From the NCBI GenBank assembly GCA_035549195.1, contig DASZRK010000015.1, positions 1-64,000 on the forward strand: 64,000 nucleotides of DNA, written 5' to 3'. The translations under genes were made by a program, and so were the position numbers. The first letter of the stretch is position 1; the number at the start of each line of letters is the position of its first letter. Source of the stretch: a bacterium (GTDB lineage Bacteria; Oederibacteriota; Muellerivitia; Muellerivitales; Muellerivitaceae). Shown here in pieces: positions 15,717 to 27,258 of this stretch. Below the pieces are notes generated by a model. The model saw nothing but the letters and a program-made list of their open reading frames with translations, was not told where the DNA came from and did no database searches.

Positions 15717-16766
15717 TTGGACCAAACCTCTCTCCAATTCCCCATGGCCGAAGCAAAAAGGGTCACCCAGGACCTCTTTGAACCACACGCTTGGATCTAT
15801 TGGATCGACTTCCTGTTCTTCGACCTGCTCGGATGGGTCGCTTTCGTCCGGGCCGCACGGTTCCCTTTTTTCTCGTTGGCCCAGATAAGCGCCTTTCTTT
15901 TGGCGGGATTCTCCCTCTACCGGGCGGTCATCTTTGTCCACGAATTGACCCATTTGAAAAAGGGGACATTCCGTCTTTTCCATGGGATCTGGAATGTCCT
16001 TTGCGGGTTCCCGCTGATGGTCCCTCCCTTCCTTTATATGGGCGTCCACATCGACCACCACAAGCAGAAATTCTATGGGACCCGGAACGATCACGAGTAT
16101 TTCGATTTTGGCCTGGAGCGGCCCTATCGTATCCCGCTTTTCCTCCTGACCATGCTGCTGGCCCCCGCCATTTTTCTGGTCCGCTTCCTTTTTTTGACGC
16201 CCCTTTCCTACCTGGTCCAACCCCTTCGCAAACCCCTCTGGGAGTTGGCCTCTTCCTTGGCGGTCGGTTCCGGTTTCAAGCGTCCTTGGCCGGACCGTCA
16301 CGAACAAAGGATCTGGTGGGTCCAGGAATTCATGACCTTTGCCTATGCCGCCACCGTTGTCTTCCTGATGGCGCGGGATATCCTTCCCTGGAAAGTCCTC
16401 GGCCTTTGGTATGCGGTGGCGGTCTTCATCCTTTTTACCAATGGCTTGCGCACCCTGGTGGCCCACTGCTACCTCAACCCTCCCGATCGGGAGATGACCT
16501 TCACCGAACAGTTCCTCGACTCCATCGACATTCCAGGCAACAACCTGATCACGCCGCTCTGGGCGCCGGTCGGCCTGCGTTTCCACGCGACCCATCATCT
16601 TTTCCCTGGAATGCCTTATCACTCCTTGGGAGAAGCGCATCGCCGTCTGATGCGGGACTTGCCGCTCGGCAATCCCTATCCTTGGGCCATGCGGAAAAGT
16701 TTATGGGCCGCTTTAAAGCGGCTTTGGAAGGAAGCTTCGAAGAATTCGAAGGCCCAAAGGATTTAG
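15717..16766 (+). CDS. Membrane fatty acid desaturase
   Basis: 349 aa, TTG start with GGAGG 6 nt upstream. All three histidine boxes of the membrane diiron desaturase/hydroxylase family are present: H75-E-L-T-H79, H111-I-D-H114-H115 and H290-A-T-H293-H294, plus His250 in LVAHCYLNPP. Four hydrophobic blocks hold the active site at the cytosolic face. The enzyme would insert a double bond or hydroxyl into a lipid acyl chain using O2, with electrons from a ferredoxin- or cytochrome-type donor. The oxygen requirement fits the Crp/Fnr-type site upstream. Substrate unknown. Confidence 0.88.
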   Translation: MDQTSLQFPMAEAKRVTQDLFEPHAWIYWIDFLFFDLLGWVAFVRAARFPFFSLAQISAFLLAGFSLYRAVIFVHELTHLKKGTFRLFHGIWNVLCGFPLMVPPFLYMGVHIDHHKQKFYGTRNDHEYFDFGLERPYRIPLFLLTMLLAPAIFLVRFLFLTPLSYLVQPLRKPLWELASSLAVGSGFKRPWPDRHEQRIWWVQEFMTFAYAATVVFLMARDILPWKVLGLWYAVAVFILFTNGLRTLVAHCYLNPPDREMTFTEQFLDSIDIPGNNLITPLWAPVGLRFHATHHLFPGMPYHSLGEAHRRLMRDLPLGNPYPWAMRKSLWAALKRLWKEASKNSKAQRI

Positions 16767-16776
16767 GCCCGAAAGG

Positions 16777-17523
16777 CTATTCGAGGACCTTCACCAAGTA
16801 CATCAATCCAACTCCCGCCAGGATGGCCAGGAGTTGGGATAAAGCCTTGAGGGACCTCACATCCTTGTGCAGTTGGGGCACAAGGTCGGAACCGGCGATG
16901 TAAATGAACCCACCCGCCGTGAGCGGGATCAGGATCTGGATGAAGTTTCCTGACCGTTCCCCGACCCACCACGCCAAAAGGCCGCCCAAAAGGGCCGCCA
17001 AGGCCGTAAGAAAATTGAGGAAGAGGGCCCGCCAACGGCTGAACCCGGAACGGACCAGGATCCCGAAATTACTGAACTCATGGGGGATCTCGTGGAGGAC
17101 CACCGCCAGGGTAGTGGCCAGCCCCATCTTCGTCCCGACCAGGTAGGATGCCCCGATGAGGAGGCCGTCGATGAGATTATGGGCCACATCCGCGAGGATA
17201 TTGAGGTAACCATAGGGTTCAATGGCATGGTCCTCGTCCGAATGCTGATGCCGCCATTGGAGGAAATTCTCCAGTCCAAAGAACAAAAGGATCCCCAAAA
17301 GGACGCAAAAGGATGAGACGGTGGATCGCGATGGATCCTGGAAGGAATCCGGGATCAAATGCAGGAAACTGTCCCCAAAAAGGGCGCCTACCGCCAAGGC
17401 CACCAAGAAGAACACCAATCGATGGAAGGTCCGATGGCTCAAGGCCAATAGCGATATGCCGATCAGGGACAAAAGGCTCACGACCGTCACGCTGAGCAAC
17501 ATATAAAGGAAAGAAGATGACAT
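16777..17523 (-). CDS. ZIP family divalent metal transporter
   Basis: 248 aa, eight TM helices. The binuclear metal site shows as H115-N116-L-I-D119 in TM4 and H144-E145-I-P-H148-E149 in TM5, with a His/Asp loop (HQHSDEDH, about 92-99) before TM4 typical of ZIP regulatory loops. ZIP proteins import Zn2+, Fe2+ or Mn2+ into the cytosol. The ATG has no clear Shine-Dalgarno. Two palindromes lie just upstream and may hold a metal regulator. It converges on the desaturase gene (10 bp gap). Confidence 0.9.
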   Translation of the reverse strand: MSSSFLYMLLSVTVVSLLSLIGISLLALSHRTFHRLVFFLVALAVGALFGDSFLHLIPDSFQDPSRSTVSSFCVLLGILLFFGLENFLQWRHQHSDEDHAIEPYGYLNILADVAHNLIDGLLIGASYLVGTKMGLATTLAVVLHEIPHEFSNFGILVRSGFSRWRALFLNFLTALAALLGGLLAWWVGERSGNFIQILIPLTAGGFIYIAGSDLVPQLHKDVRSLKALSQLLAILAGVGLMYLVKVLE

Positions 17524-17525
17524 GG

Positions 17526-17570
17526 GGTTACGGTAACCGTCGGCCCCGGGGGATTCAACTTAAAGTTGAA
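17526..17570 (-). promoter_or_regulatory. Two palindromes upstream of the ZIP gene, possible metal-regulator sites
   Basis: GGTTACGGTAACC (17526-17538) is a perfect 13-bp palindrome 3 bp before the ZIP ATG and could block translation or transcription. TTCAACTTAAAGTTGAA (17554-17570) is a perfect 17-bp palindrome resembling MerR-type operators. The factor is unknown. Confidence 0.4.
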
Positions 17571-17606
17571 CGCGGGGCCAGGTTCCCTATCCGAAAATAG
17601 GGAAGG

Positions 17607-18038
17607 TCAAGACCGCATCCAGGTCTTCCGGGCGTATTCCAGGTAGGTCCCATAGATCGAGAAGACCAGGGCATATCCGATGAGGAACCCCATCCGGAAC
17701 CAACTCTGGGCTAGCCCGGTTTGGGGGACAAGGAATGGCCCCAGGAGGAAGAACAAATAGACCCACACCGACCGGAAACCAAGCCTTTCCCTATCTTCCA
17801 CTTCCTTCTTTCCGGCGATCCAGGGGGCGATCTTGAGATAAAAGATGGAATGCAGGGCACCCGCGTAGATCAGTCCCAAAAGAGCGGCCTTCGGCTCCCA
17901 AAATTCCAATGGGGTGTGGGTCAATTCAAAAACAGCGAAAGCCGTAAGCCCAAAGAGAAGGACCCGGAAAAGGGTCTTTCGTTTTTGGATCCTTTCATCC
18001 AAGGCTTTTAGACCGTCGGTCTCTTTCCGCTTCACCAT
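17607..18038 (-). CDS. Hypothetical membrane protein, 143 aa
   Basis: ATG 18038 with TGGAGA directly upstream gives 143 aa; the longer open frame would run through glnK. The N-terminal 20 residues are charged (VKRKETDGLKALDERIQKRK) and may form a coiled coil. Four hydrophobic segments follow, interrupted by a loop with KKEVEDRERLGF, and the protein ends in YLEYARKTWMRS. No known family recognised. It lies alone between the ZIP gene and the divergent PII gene. Confidence 0.6.
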   Translation of the reverse strand: MVKRKETDGLKALDERIQKRKTLFRVLLFGLTAFAVFELTHTPLEFWEPKAALLGLIYAGALHSIFYLKIAPWIAGKKEVEDRERLGFRSVWVYLFFLLGPFLVPQTGLAQSWFRMGFLIGYALVFSIYGTYLEYARKTWMRS

Positions 18039-18212
18039 TCTCCACGCTCCTTGCAATGGGTCCCGGTCCATCCCGGGTACGTCTCGGCCAAAGGCAAAAT
18101 AGGGCAATCCACACTTTTGTAGTTTTCGATCCCGATTCCTGGAAGCCGGTTGAGTTCGATCCCGTTCGCTTCTAGGATAACATCGTACGACACTTCGAAA
18201 GGATCCTTCGAA

Positions 18213-18554
18213 ATGAAAAAGATCGAACTCATCATCCGTCCCGAGAAATTCCTGGACGTGAAAAAAGCATTGGACGAGGTCGGCTATTCGGGAATGACCG
18301 TCACCGAGGTCCAAGGGCACGGCATGCAGAAGGGGCTCACCCAGAAATGGCGGGGGATGACCTTCAAGTACGCGCTCCTTCCCAAGATGAAGATCGAGAT
18401 CGTCGCCAAGGACAAGGCCGTCACCAACATCGTCAAGGTCATCATGGATACCGCCGGCACCGGCCGCGAAGGTGACGGAAAGATCTTCATCAGCAAGGTC
18501 GAGATGGCCTACCGGGTACGGACCCGGGAATCGGGGGAAAAGGCGATCACCTAA
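18213..18554 (+). CDS. PII signalling protein (GlnB/GlnK family) with Phe51
   Basis: 113 aa. The PII fold is evident: MKKIELIIRPEKFLDVKKAL, the T-loop start EVQGHGMQKG, the ATP-site segment [12 protein letters not shown] and the end VRTRESGEKAI. ATG 18213 gives standard length. PII trimers sense 2-oxoglutarate and ADP/ATP and bind AmtB, GlnD or NtrB. Position 51, the Tyr uridylylated by GlnD in enterobacteria, is Phe, and position 46 is Trp, so this copy cannot be modified there. It is a single gene with its own terminator, not next to an amt gene. Confidence 0.93.
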   Translation: MKKIELIIRPEKFLDVKKALDEVGYSGMTVTEVQGHGMQKGLTQKWRGMTFKYALLPKMKIEIVAKDKAVTNIVKVIMDTAGTGREGDGKIFISKVEMAYRVRTRESGEKAIT

Positions 18555-18584
18555 GGTCCCTCCCCCTTCTTGCTTCTTATCCAA

Positions 18585-18607
18585 GGCCCCTTTCCGGGGC
18601 CTTTTTT
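18585..18607 (+). terminator. Rho-independent terminator after the PII gene
   Basis: GGCCCC (18585-18590), loop TTTCC, GGGGCC (18596-18601), then six T. Confidence 0.9.
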
Positions 18608-18621
18608 ATTTCCCCCGCCCT

Positions 18622-20007
18622 TCACCCGAAGAAAACGAAGGTCACCAGGATGAAGACCGGCACCAGTACGGAAAGGGACCAGAGCAGGTAGCCCCCAAAG
18701 GACGGCATTTTGACCCCCATATATTCGGCGATGGCCTTCACCATGAAATTCGGCCCGTTACCGATGTAACTGTTGGCGCCCATCAGGACCGACCCACAGG
18801 AGATCGCTGCCAAAAGATGGGGGAATTTTTCAGCCAGTGTCCCCAAATGGTCGGCCGTCAGCCCGTTCTGGCCCGCCGCCAAGGTAGCGAAACTGAGATA
18901 GGTCGGCGCATTGTCCAGGAAACTGCTCAGGAACCCCGAGAACCAGAAATATTGCCAAGGATGGGCCAAGGCCAAGCTCTGGCCCTTGGCTTCCAAAAGG
19001 GCCAGGGTCGGGATCATGGACCCGAAGATCCCCAGGAAAAGGACCGCCACCTCCTGGATCGGCGCGAAGGAGAATTGGTTGTCGTAATGGATCTTGGGCG
19101 ATGTCATGCGGTGCGAAAAGATCCCGATCCCCGTCATCATGAAGATCTGGAAGATCTTCGATATCTCCTGGGCCGCTTTCTCTCCTTGGCTCTCCCTCAA
19201 ACCCGGATAGATCAGGTCCCCCGAGACGAGGATGGTCGCCAGGATGGCGAAAAGGAAGAACACGTTGGGCCATCCCTGGATATGGATCGTCCTTTCCGCG
19301 CCCTCGATCTCCCGGATCAGGTTGACCCGCATGTTCTTCTCTTCCTCATCGAAGATGCGGTCATCCAGGATATGGAAGATAAAAAGAAGGATCAGCAAGA
19401 TGAGGGCCCAGACCGGGATCAACCGAAAGGTCCAGAAAAAAGGGACCCCGCGCAGGAATCCAAGGTAGAGGGGCGGATCGCCCAGGGGGGTCAGGACCCC
19501 CCCACAGTTGGAAACAATGAAAATGAAAAAGACCACGATATGGGTCTTGTGCTTGCGCAGGCGATTGGCCCGCAGTAAAGGCCGGATCAGGATCATGCTG
19601 GCCCCGGTGGTCCCCAGGAAACTGGCCAGGAACCCGCCCAAACCCAGGAACAACGTGTTGATATAAGGAAGACCGGCGAAGGCCCCCGAAATATGGATGC
19701 CACCCGAGACCGTGAAAAGGGCTCCGAGGAGGGAAAGAAAAGCGGCATATTCCAGGAAGGTCTCCCAGATCTTACCGTGGTCGCCCGTGGGGGCGACGTA
19801 GAGCCAGATGCCCGCCAGGGCACAAAGACCCGATAGGATCAGCTTGTTCCCAAGCTTCTCCCACCATTCATTGACCTTGGGGACGAAGGGAAGAACGGCG
19901 ATGAAGAAAAGAAGGAGAAAAAAGGGCGAGCAATTGAGACCCGCCTTCCACTGCTCCATGCTTTGCCAGTAGCTCTGATTTTCCACCTTGGGGATTTCCT
20001 CGAACAA
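18622..20007 (-). CDS. Na+/H+ antiporter-like membrane protein (ion transporter superfamily)
   Basis: 461 aa with about 11-12 hydrophobic helices. Conserved patches typical of the IT/NhaD-like superfamily are visible: GTTGASMILIRPLL, SNCGGVLTPLGDPP (the re-entrant GDPP element) and SSFLDNAPTYLSF in the second half, with ANSYIGNGPN later. Such proteins exchange Na+ for H+ or move organic or oxyanion substrates. Start: TTG 20007 lacks a clear Shine-Dalgarno; a GTG seven codons in is an alternative. An 8-bp perfect inverted repeat CGCATCCG-GT-CGGATGCG at 20060-20077 lies in its leader. Confidence 0.8.
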   Translation of the reverse strand: MFEEIPKVENQSYWQSMEQWKAGLNCSPFFLLLFFIAVLPFVPKVNEWWEKLGNKLILSGLCALAGIWLYVAPTGDHGKIWETFLEYAAFLSLLGALFTVSGGIHISGAFAGLPYINTLFLGLGGFLASFLGTTGASMILIRPLLRANRLRKHKTHIVVFFIFIVSNCGGVLTPLGDPPLYLGFLRGVPFFWTFRLIPVWALILLILLFIFHILDDRIFDEEEKNMRVNLIREIEGAERTIHIQGWPNVFFLFAILATILVSGDLIYPGLRESQGEKAAQEISKIFQIFMMTGIGIFSHRMTSPKIHYDNQFSFAPIQEVAVLFLGIFGSMIPTLALLEAKGQSLALAHPWQYFWFSGFLSSFLDNAPTYLSFATLAAGQNGLTADHLGTLAEKFPHLLAAISCGSVLMGANSYIGNGPNFMVKAIAEYMGVKMPSFGGYLLWSLSVLVPVFILVTFVFFG

Positions 20008-20138
20008 GGATTAATTGGGAAGGATTATGCGGCACGGAACGACGCTTCGACAACCTTCGCGCATCCGGTCGGATGCGGTTCGATACGAAATGAAAAAGGG
20101 CTAACCTCGCCGGGTTAACCCTGCCGATCAAAATAAGG

Positions 20139-20170
20139 AAAGGACCGGCCCTCTCAGGCCGGTCCTTTTT
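20139..20170 (-). terminator. Terminator after amt1
   Basis: A 12-bp perfect stem (AAAGGACCGGCC, 20139-20150, with GGCCGGTCCTTT, 20157-20168) and a six-base loop. On the minus strand it follows the amt1 stop by 17 nt and leads into TTTCCTTATTTT. Confidence 0.8.
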
Positions 20171-20186
20171 CCCTTGTCCGAACTCC

Positions 20187-21644
20187 TCAGCCCTTCTTCA
20201 ACATCATCTCAGGATAAGCCAACTCACCGTGCTCCCCGATATCCAGACCTTCGGTCTCTTCATCGGCCGACACACGCAACCCCATGACCATCTTGATGAG
20301 GAACCAGGAGACACAGCTGATGGCGAAGACGAACACGGCGACAGCCACGATCCCTTCCAATTGGACCATCAAGAGACCAGACCCGCCTCCCAGGAACAAC
20401 CCGTAACCAGGAGAACCAGCCAGGACCAGGTCCTTGGCGCCGAAGAGGCCCACCGAAAGGGTGCCCCACACGCCGTTGACCATGTGGACGGAGACCGCAC
20501 CGACCGGATCATCGATCTTGATCTTATCGAAGAAGATGACCGCAAGGACCACTAGGACCCCGGCGATCAGTCCGATGATGGCGGAGCTTCCAACGCTCAC
20601 GAAAGCGCAGGGGGCCGTGATGGCCACCAAACCGGCCAAGCAACCGTTGATGGTCATGCCCAGCGAGGGCTTACCCATCAGGAGGGCCGTCATGAAGGTG
20701 GCGGCCAAAGCGCCCATGGCGGCGGCGGTGTTGGTCGTCACGCAAATGCGGGCCATGGCGGTCGGATCGGCGGCCATGGTGGACCCGGGGTTGAACCCGA
20801 ACCAGCCCAGCCAGAGGATCAGGCAGCCCAAAGTGGCCGTCGACATGTTGTGGGCGGGGAGGGTATTGGCCGACCCGTCCTTGTTGTACTTCCCGATGCG
20901 GGGCCCGAGGATCAGGGCGCCGGCCAAAGCGGCCCAACCGCCGACCGAGTGCACGACCGTGGAGCCGGCGAAGTCATGGAAGAGCTTCCCGCCCAACCAG
21001 CCGCCGCCCCAGATCCAGTGCCCGGTGATGGGATAGATGATCCCGACCAGGATGAAGGAGAACACGATGAAGGAGAAGTACTTGATGCGCTCCGCCACGG
21101 CCCCCGAAACGATGGTGGCCGCCGTTCCGGCGAACACCAATTGGAAGAAGAACTTGGCCCAGAGCGGGGTCGAGGTCCAATTGATGGAACTATAGTCCCC
21201 TTGATAGGCCGCGCCCGTGGCAGGGCTGTTATCGGCGCCGCCCACGAGCCAGAGGCCGCTGGTCCCGATGAATCCGTTACCGTTTCCGAACATCAGCCCC
21301 CATCCCAGCACCCAGAAGGAGATACTGGAGACGGCGAAAACGATGAAGTTCTTGGACAGGATGTTGACCGTATTCTTGGTGCGGCACATCCCCGATTCGA
21401 CCAAGGCGAAACCGGCGTTCATCCAGAACACCAGCATGGCGGTGATCAGGGTCCAGATGGTATCCGCGGCCACCTTCAGGCTGGTGGCTTGGTCTCCCAA
21501 GGCCTTGACCGTGTCCGCCATCGAAGGCGTCGGCGCGGGGGTCGCTGCCGCGGCCTGTGCATGCACGAGCACAGGGACGGCGAGCGTCATGAGGCCCAAA
21601 AGAAGAAGACCCATGACCCCCCCTTTTTTAATTTTGGAAAACAT
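20187..21644 (-). CDS. amt: Ammonium transporter Amt1
   Basis: 485 aa. A signal peptide (MGLLLLGLMTLAVPVLVHA) is followed by a short periplasmic lead and 11 TM helices of the Amt/Rh family. Typical blocks are FWMNAGFALVESGMCRTKN, GHWIWGGGWLGG, DFAGSTVVHSVGGWAALAGA and GFNPGSTMA. The trimeric channel conducts NH3/NH4+ into the cell and is closed by PII proteins. ATG 21644 has GGAGGAG 7 nt upstream. A near-perfect sigma-54 promoter lies about 130 nt upstream, so expression under nitrogen limitation is likely. The short tail (ETEGLDIGEHGELAYPE) matches the cytosolic end of cyanobacterial-type Amts. Confidence 0.95.
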   Translation of the reverse strand: MFSKIKKGGVMGLLLLGLMTLAVPVLVHAQAAAATPAPTPSMADTVKALGDQATSLKVAADTIWTLITAMLVFWMNAGFALVESGMCRTKNTVNILSKNFIVFAVSSISFWVLGWGLMFGNGNGFIGTSGLWLVGGADNSPATGAAYQGDYSSINWTSTPLWAKFFFQLVFAGTAATIVSGAVAERIKYFSFIVFSFILVGIIYPITGHWIWGGGWLGGKLFHDFAGSTVVHSVGGWAALAGALILGPRIGKYNKDGSANTLPAHNMSTATLGCLILWLGWFGFNPGSTMAADPTAMARICVTTNTAAAMGALAATFMTALLMGKPSLGMTINGCLAGLVAITAPCAFVSVGSSAIIGLIAGVLVVLAVIFFDKIKIDDPVGAVSVHMVNGVWGTLSVGLFGAKDLVLAGSPGYGLFLGGGSGLLMVQLEGIVAVAVFVFAISCVSWFLIKMVMGLRVSADEETEGLDIGEHGELAYPEMMLKKG

Positions 21645-21770
21645 AACTCGCTCCTCCTTGCTTGATTTAAAGCGATCGGCAACCTTCACCGGTAAGACGA
21701 CCCCGCAAGTGAAGGCAAACTTCCCGAACAAATGCGAAACATAAAAAGACCCAACGGTTCACCCCTTAAA

Positions 21771-21786
21771 AGCAAACCTTGTGCCA
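21771..21786 (-). promoter_or_regulatory. Sigma-54 promoter of amt1
   Basis: On the minus strand TGGCACAAGGTTTGCT matches the -24/-12 consensus TGGCACG-N4-TTGCT at all but one defined position. The rest of the 425-bp gap 21645-22069 holds only an AT-rich stretch (about 21855-21925) and a GAAAC/GTTTC inverted repeat near 21820; I see no gene in it. Confidence 0.85.
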
Positions 21787-22069
21787 CCCGTAAACAGAAC
21801 GTAAAGACCCGCCGGAGCTCGAAACTAAGCTGGTTTCGGGCGAAAAAACGGAAGCCCAAGCTTTCAAACAAATCTACATATTTGTACCCAATACAAAATT
21901 GATGTGTTGAAAACGGATTTTGTCCTCCTATCCCCTTTTGGTGGGATGAAAAGAGGCCGTCCATCCCTTTCCGGGCGGTTGGGCCCATCCTTCGGCCCCA
22001 AGTCCCTCCCCTGGTCCTTCTCGCGGCCCAAAACCTTGCCCTGTTCCCATTTCCCTCAATAATGGGACC

Positions 22070-24184
22070 ATGAACGAATCGTTCCTCTTCCTCCAAGACT
22101 TGGCCCTGGTGCTTTGCGTGGGCGCGGTCACCACCCTTCTTTTCCACTGGCTCAAACAACCCACCGTATTGGGTTACCTTTTAGCCGGACTCTTGGTCGG
22201 CCCCCATGTCCCCCTTCCCCTCCTCGCGCACGAAGGGACCGTTCGGACCCTGTCCGAACTCGGGGTCATCCTGGTCATGTTCTCGATCGGCCTGGAATTC
22301 AGCATTCCCCGCTTCCTCAAGGTGCTGCCGACCGCCGGCCTTACCGCGGTCATCGAGATCTCGCTGATGGCTTGGCTGGGCTATATGGCCGCCCGTCTCT
22401 TGGGTTGGAGCCCAATGGAATCCCTTTTCGCCGGCGCGATCGTTTCCCTTCCCAGCACCATGGTGGCCACCAAAGCGCTCGCCGACCGGTATCCCAATCC
22501 CCAATTGGACCGGGTCATCGTCGGGATCCTGGTGGTCCAGGACTTCGTTTCGGTCCTTCTCCTGGCCGTCCTGACCCCTTTGGCCGAAGGGGCCAAACTT
22601 TCCCTGAGCGGTCTTTTGATGACCTGCGGTAGCCTCATCGGGTTCCTGGGCCTTCTCTTCGGCCTGGGTTACCTCATCATCCCCCGATTCATCCGGGCCA
22701 TGGTGGCCCAGCGCAACTCGGAAACATTGCTGGTGGCCACCGTCGGCCTTTGCTTCGCCATGGCGCTCCTCGCCCGGGAAGGCGGCTATTCGGTCGCCTT
22801 GGGGGCTTTCCTGGCCGGGATGCTGGTGGCTGAGTCGGGTGCCATCCATACCATCGGCCGCCTGATCCACCCTTTGAGGGACATGTTCGCGGCCGTCTTC
22901 TTCGTTTCCGTCGGGATGCTGGTGGATCCGGCGGTGCTGCGGGAGCACTGGGGCTCGGTCCTTCTCTTTTCCGGACTGGTGGTCGGGGGACAGATCCTGA
23001 CGGTCTCGGTGGGGACCTTCCTGAGCGGCAAACCGCTGAAGACGGCCCTGCAGGCGGCCATGGCGCTCACCCAGATCGGAGAGTTCTCCTTCATCATCGC
23101 CCAGATCGGCGTCTCCCACGGCGTGGTCCGCGGATTCCTCTATGACGTGACCGTAGCGGTCGCGGTGGTCACGGCTTTCACCACGCCGCTCCTGCTCCGG
23201 GCCGCCGAACCTTTTTCCCGGTTCGTGGACAGCCACCTGCCCAAGCCCTTGCAGACCTTCACCGCCCTTTACGGTTCCTGGCTGGACGAGATCCGGAACG
23301 AAGGGGAGGGGGGCAAAACGGTCTGGCGTCGCACCCGGCGCATGGCCTGGAGGCTGGTCCTGGACACCTTCATCCTGGCGGTCGTCATCATCACCACCTC
23401 GGCCACCATCCAGCACTGGATCCCCTGGCTGGTCTCCCATTGGGGCTTTCCGGGCCAATGGGCCAAGATGATCCTGGCGACCACCGGCCTGGTCCTGAGC
23501 CTCCCCTTCTTCCTCGGCGTGGTCCGGACGGCCCGGACCATGGGCGGGCTCATCGCCGCGGCGGCGGTGCGGCCTTCCCACGAAGGGGAACTGGACCTGG
23601 GCCTGGCCCCCCGCCGGGCCCTGACGCTCGCCTTGCAATTGGGGATCGTTTTCGCGGTGGGATTCCCCCTCCTGGCCCTCACCCAGCCCTTCCTGCCCTT
23701 CGGTTATAGTCCGTTGATCTTCTTCATCCTGTTGACCGTCCTGGGGGTCGTCTTCTGGAAGAGCGCCGTCAACCTGCAGGATCACCTGCGGGCCGGCGCC
23801 CAGATGGTGGCCGAGGCCCTGTCCCACCGGGCCCCCATCAACCAGGAAGTCCTTTTGGAGGAGATCAACACCATGGCGCCCGGGATCGGGGCACCGACCT
23901 CCATGCGGATGGAACCGGGTTGTCCCTCCATCGGGAAAAGGCTGGGGGACCTGAACCTCAGGCTCCTGACCGGGGCCAGCATCATCGCCATCAACCGGGG
24001 GGAAGAGCGCATCCTGATGCCATCCGGCAAGGAGACCCTTCAAGTGGGGGACAATCTGGTCCTGGTGGGAAGCCAGGAGGCGGTCTTCCTGGCCAAGGGC
24101 CTGCTCCGCAATCCCACCGGCTCCGTCGCCGTTAAAGCGTCCGGGGGCCCTCCCCCTTCTTCCGATAGACCTTCCGGCCAATAA
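22070..24184 (+). CDS. CPA2 cation:proton antiporter with C-terminal RCK_C domain (KefB/YbaL-like)
   Basis: 704 aa. Residues 5-400 form the CPA2 Na+(K+)/H+ exchanger core: KQPTVLGYLLAGLLVGP, ELGVILVMFSIGLEFS, GILVVQDFVSVLLL (exchanger QD pair) and MFAAVFFVSVGMLVDP. Residues 440-590 add further hydrophobic helices, and the C-terminus (620-690) is a TrkA_C/RCK_C ligand-binding domain (GKRLGDLNLRLLTGASIIAINRGEER...LQVGDNLVLVGS). No NAD-binding TrkA_N domain is seen between them. Likely K+ or Na+ efflux in the inner membrane, possibly gated by a nucleotide such as c-di-AMP via RCK_C, which is an inference. A broken copy of the tail lies at 27308-27432. Confidence 0.9.
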   Translation: MNESFLFLQDLALVLCVGAVTTLLFHWLKQPTVLGYLLAGLLVGPHVPLPLLAHEGTVRTLSELGVILVMFSIGLEFSIPRFLKVLPTAGLTAVIEISLMAWLGYMAARLLGWSPMESLFAGAIVSLPSTMVATKALADRYPNPQLDRVIVGILVVQDFVSVLLLAVLTPLAEGAKLSLSGLLMTCGSLIGFLGLLFGLGYLIIPRFIRAMVAQRNSETLLVATVGLCFAMALLAREGGYSVALGAFLAGMLVAESGAIHTIGRLIHPLRDMFAAVFFVSVGMLVDPAVLREHWGSVLLFSGLVVGGQILTVSVGTFLSGKPLKTALQAAMALTQIGEFSFIIAQIGVSHGVVRGFLYDVTVAVAVVTAFTTPLLLRAAEPFSRFVDSHLPKPLQTFTALYGSWLDEIRNEGEGGKTVWRRTRRMAWRLVLDTFILAVVIITTSATIQHWIPWLVSHWGFPGQWAKMILATTGLVLSLPFFLGVVRTARTMGGLIAAAAVRPSHEGELDLGLAPRRALTLALQLGIVFAVGFPLLALTQPFLPFGYSPLIFFILLTVLGVVFWKSAVNLQDHLRAGAQMVAEALSHRAPINQEVLLEEINTMAPGIGAPTSMRMEPGCPSIGKRLGDLNLRLLTGASIIAINRGEERILMPSGKETLQVGDNLVLVGSQEAVFLAKGLLRNPTGSVAVKASGGPPPSSDRPSGQ

Positions 24185-24203
24185 GGATGTGGGCGGCCAA
24201 GAG
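24155..24203. repeat. Diverged 49-bp repeat, copy at the antiporter end
   Basis: By eye 35 of 49 bases match 27259-27307 in the same orientation. This copy overlaps the antiporter stop codon. On the minus strand both copies encode a peptide of the form LLAxHILxGRKxxxKK, so they may be the end of a vanished leftward gene. Confidence 0.5.
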
Positions 24204-24303
24204 GACAGCCCGGGCCAGGCCCAGGACCCGACGGGAAACACCGGCAAGGGCCCGCTACGGTTCATCGCGGAGGTCCACCCCAGACCGACCCGTGCAGGGA
24301 CTT

Positions 24304-24807
24304 TTATTTGCTTCCCCGGCTCACCATGAGTTGAAGGTCCTCCAAGAGGCTCTGCAGGTCCTCCTCGTGCTCCACCTCCTGCTCGAGGATGGTCAGGGCG
24401 ATGTTGTAGGTCACCATGTCCTTGTCCTTGGTGAAATCCATTAAGCCTTTGTAGATGCTGATGGCGCATTGCTCCCCGCGGATGTTCTGGTCCAGGAGTT
24501 GGGCCACGTAGGGGTCCTCTGGGGCGTCGTACTTACAAGGACTCAGGTCGAGCCAGCCCTTGGGAGAGAGGATCGGCGTGCCGCCCAATTGGAGGATCCG
24601 TCCCGATACCAGGGTCGCGTGATTGAGCTCCTCGGTGGCATGGAGGTTCAGTTCGGCCGCGACGGCGTCCTTCATGGGCCCCTTGATGACCTTGGCCCCG
24701 ACCCAGTATTGATAGTAGGCCAGCCATTCACTGGCGTAGGCCTGGTTCAACAGCTTGAGGATCTGGTCCACCTCGACCCCGACGATCTCACGGCCACGTG
24801 TTCCCAT
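24304..24807 (-). CDS. Ferritin-like Dps-like protein (DPSL/thioferritin type)
   Basis: 167 aa four-helix-bundle ferritin. Ligand-like residues occur in order: E (ASEWLAYYQYW), E and H (ATEELNHA), E (RGEQC) and ExxxH (LEQEVEHEEDL). ATG 24807 is chosen for AAAGGAG 6 nt upstream. A cysteine pair (SPCKYDAPEDP...GEQC, 23 residues apart) resembles the paired Cys of archaeal/bacterial DPSL thioferritins, which oxidise iron with peroxide and protect DNA. The divergent katG 219 bp away fits a peroxide-defence pair. A short tail follows the last helix. Confidence 0.82.
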   Translation of the reverse strand: MGTRGREIVGVEVDQILKLLNQAYASEWLAYYQYWVGAKVIKGPMKDAVAAELNLHATEELNHATLVSGRILQLGGTPILSPKGWLDLSPCKYDAPEDPYVAQLLDQNIRGEQCAISIYKGLMDFTKDKDMVTYNIALTILEQEVEHEEDLQSLLEDLQLMVSRGSK

Positions 24808-24842
24808 TTTCGGCTCCTTTTTGGTCCTTCTGGTCCTTTTAG

Positions 24843-27203
<2,361 letters not shown>

Positions 27204-27258
27204 GGAAAGGGACGCCCAAGCCCCGAAAGGGGCCGGGGTTGAACCTTCCCCGACCCCG

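Noticed and set aside
22181-24469. Leftward open frame of 762 codons opposite the antiporter
   Set aside because: Composition is rich in Gly, Gln, Asp and Arg with no domains; it mirrors the coding strand of a clear CPA2 gene.
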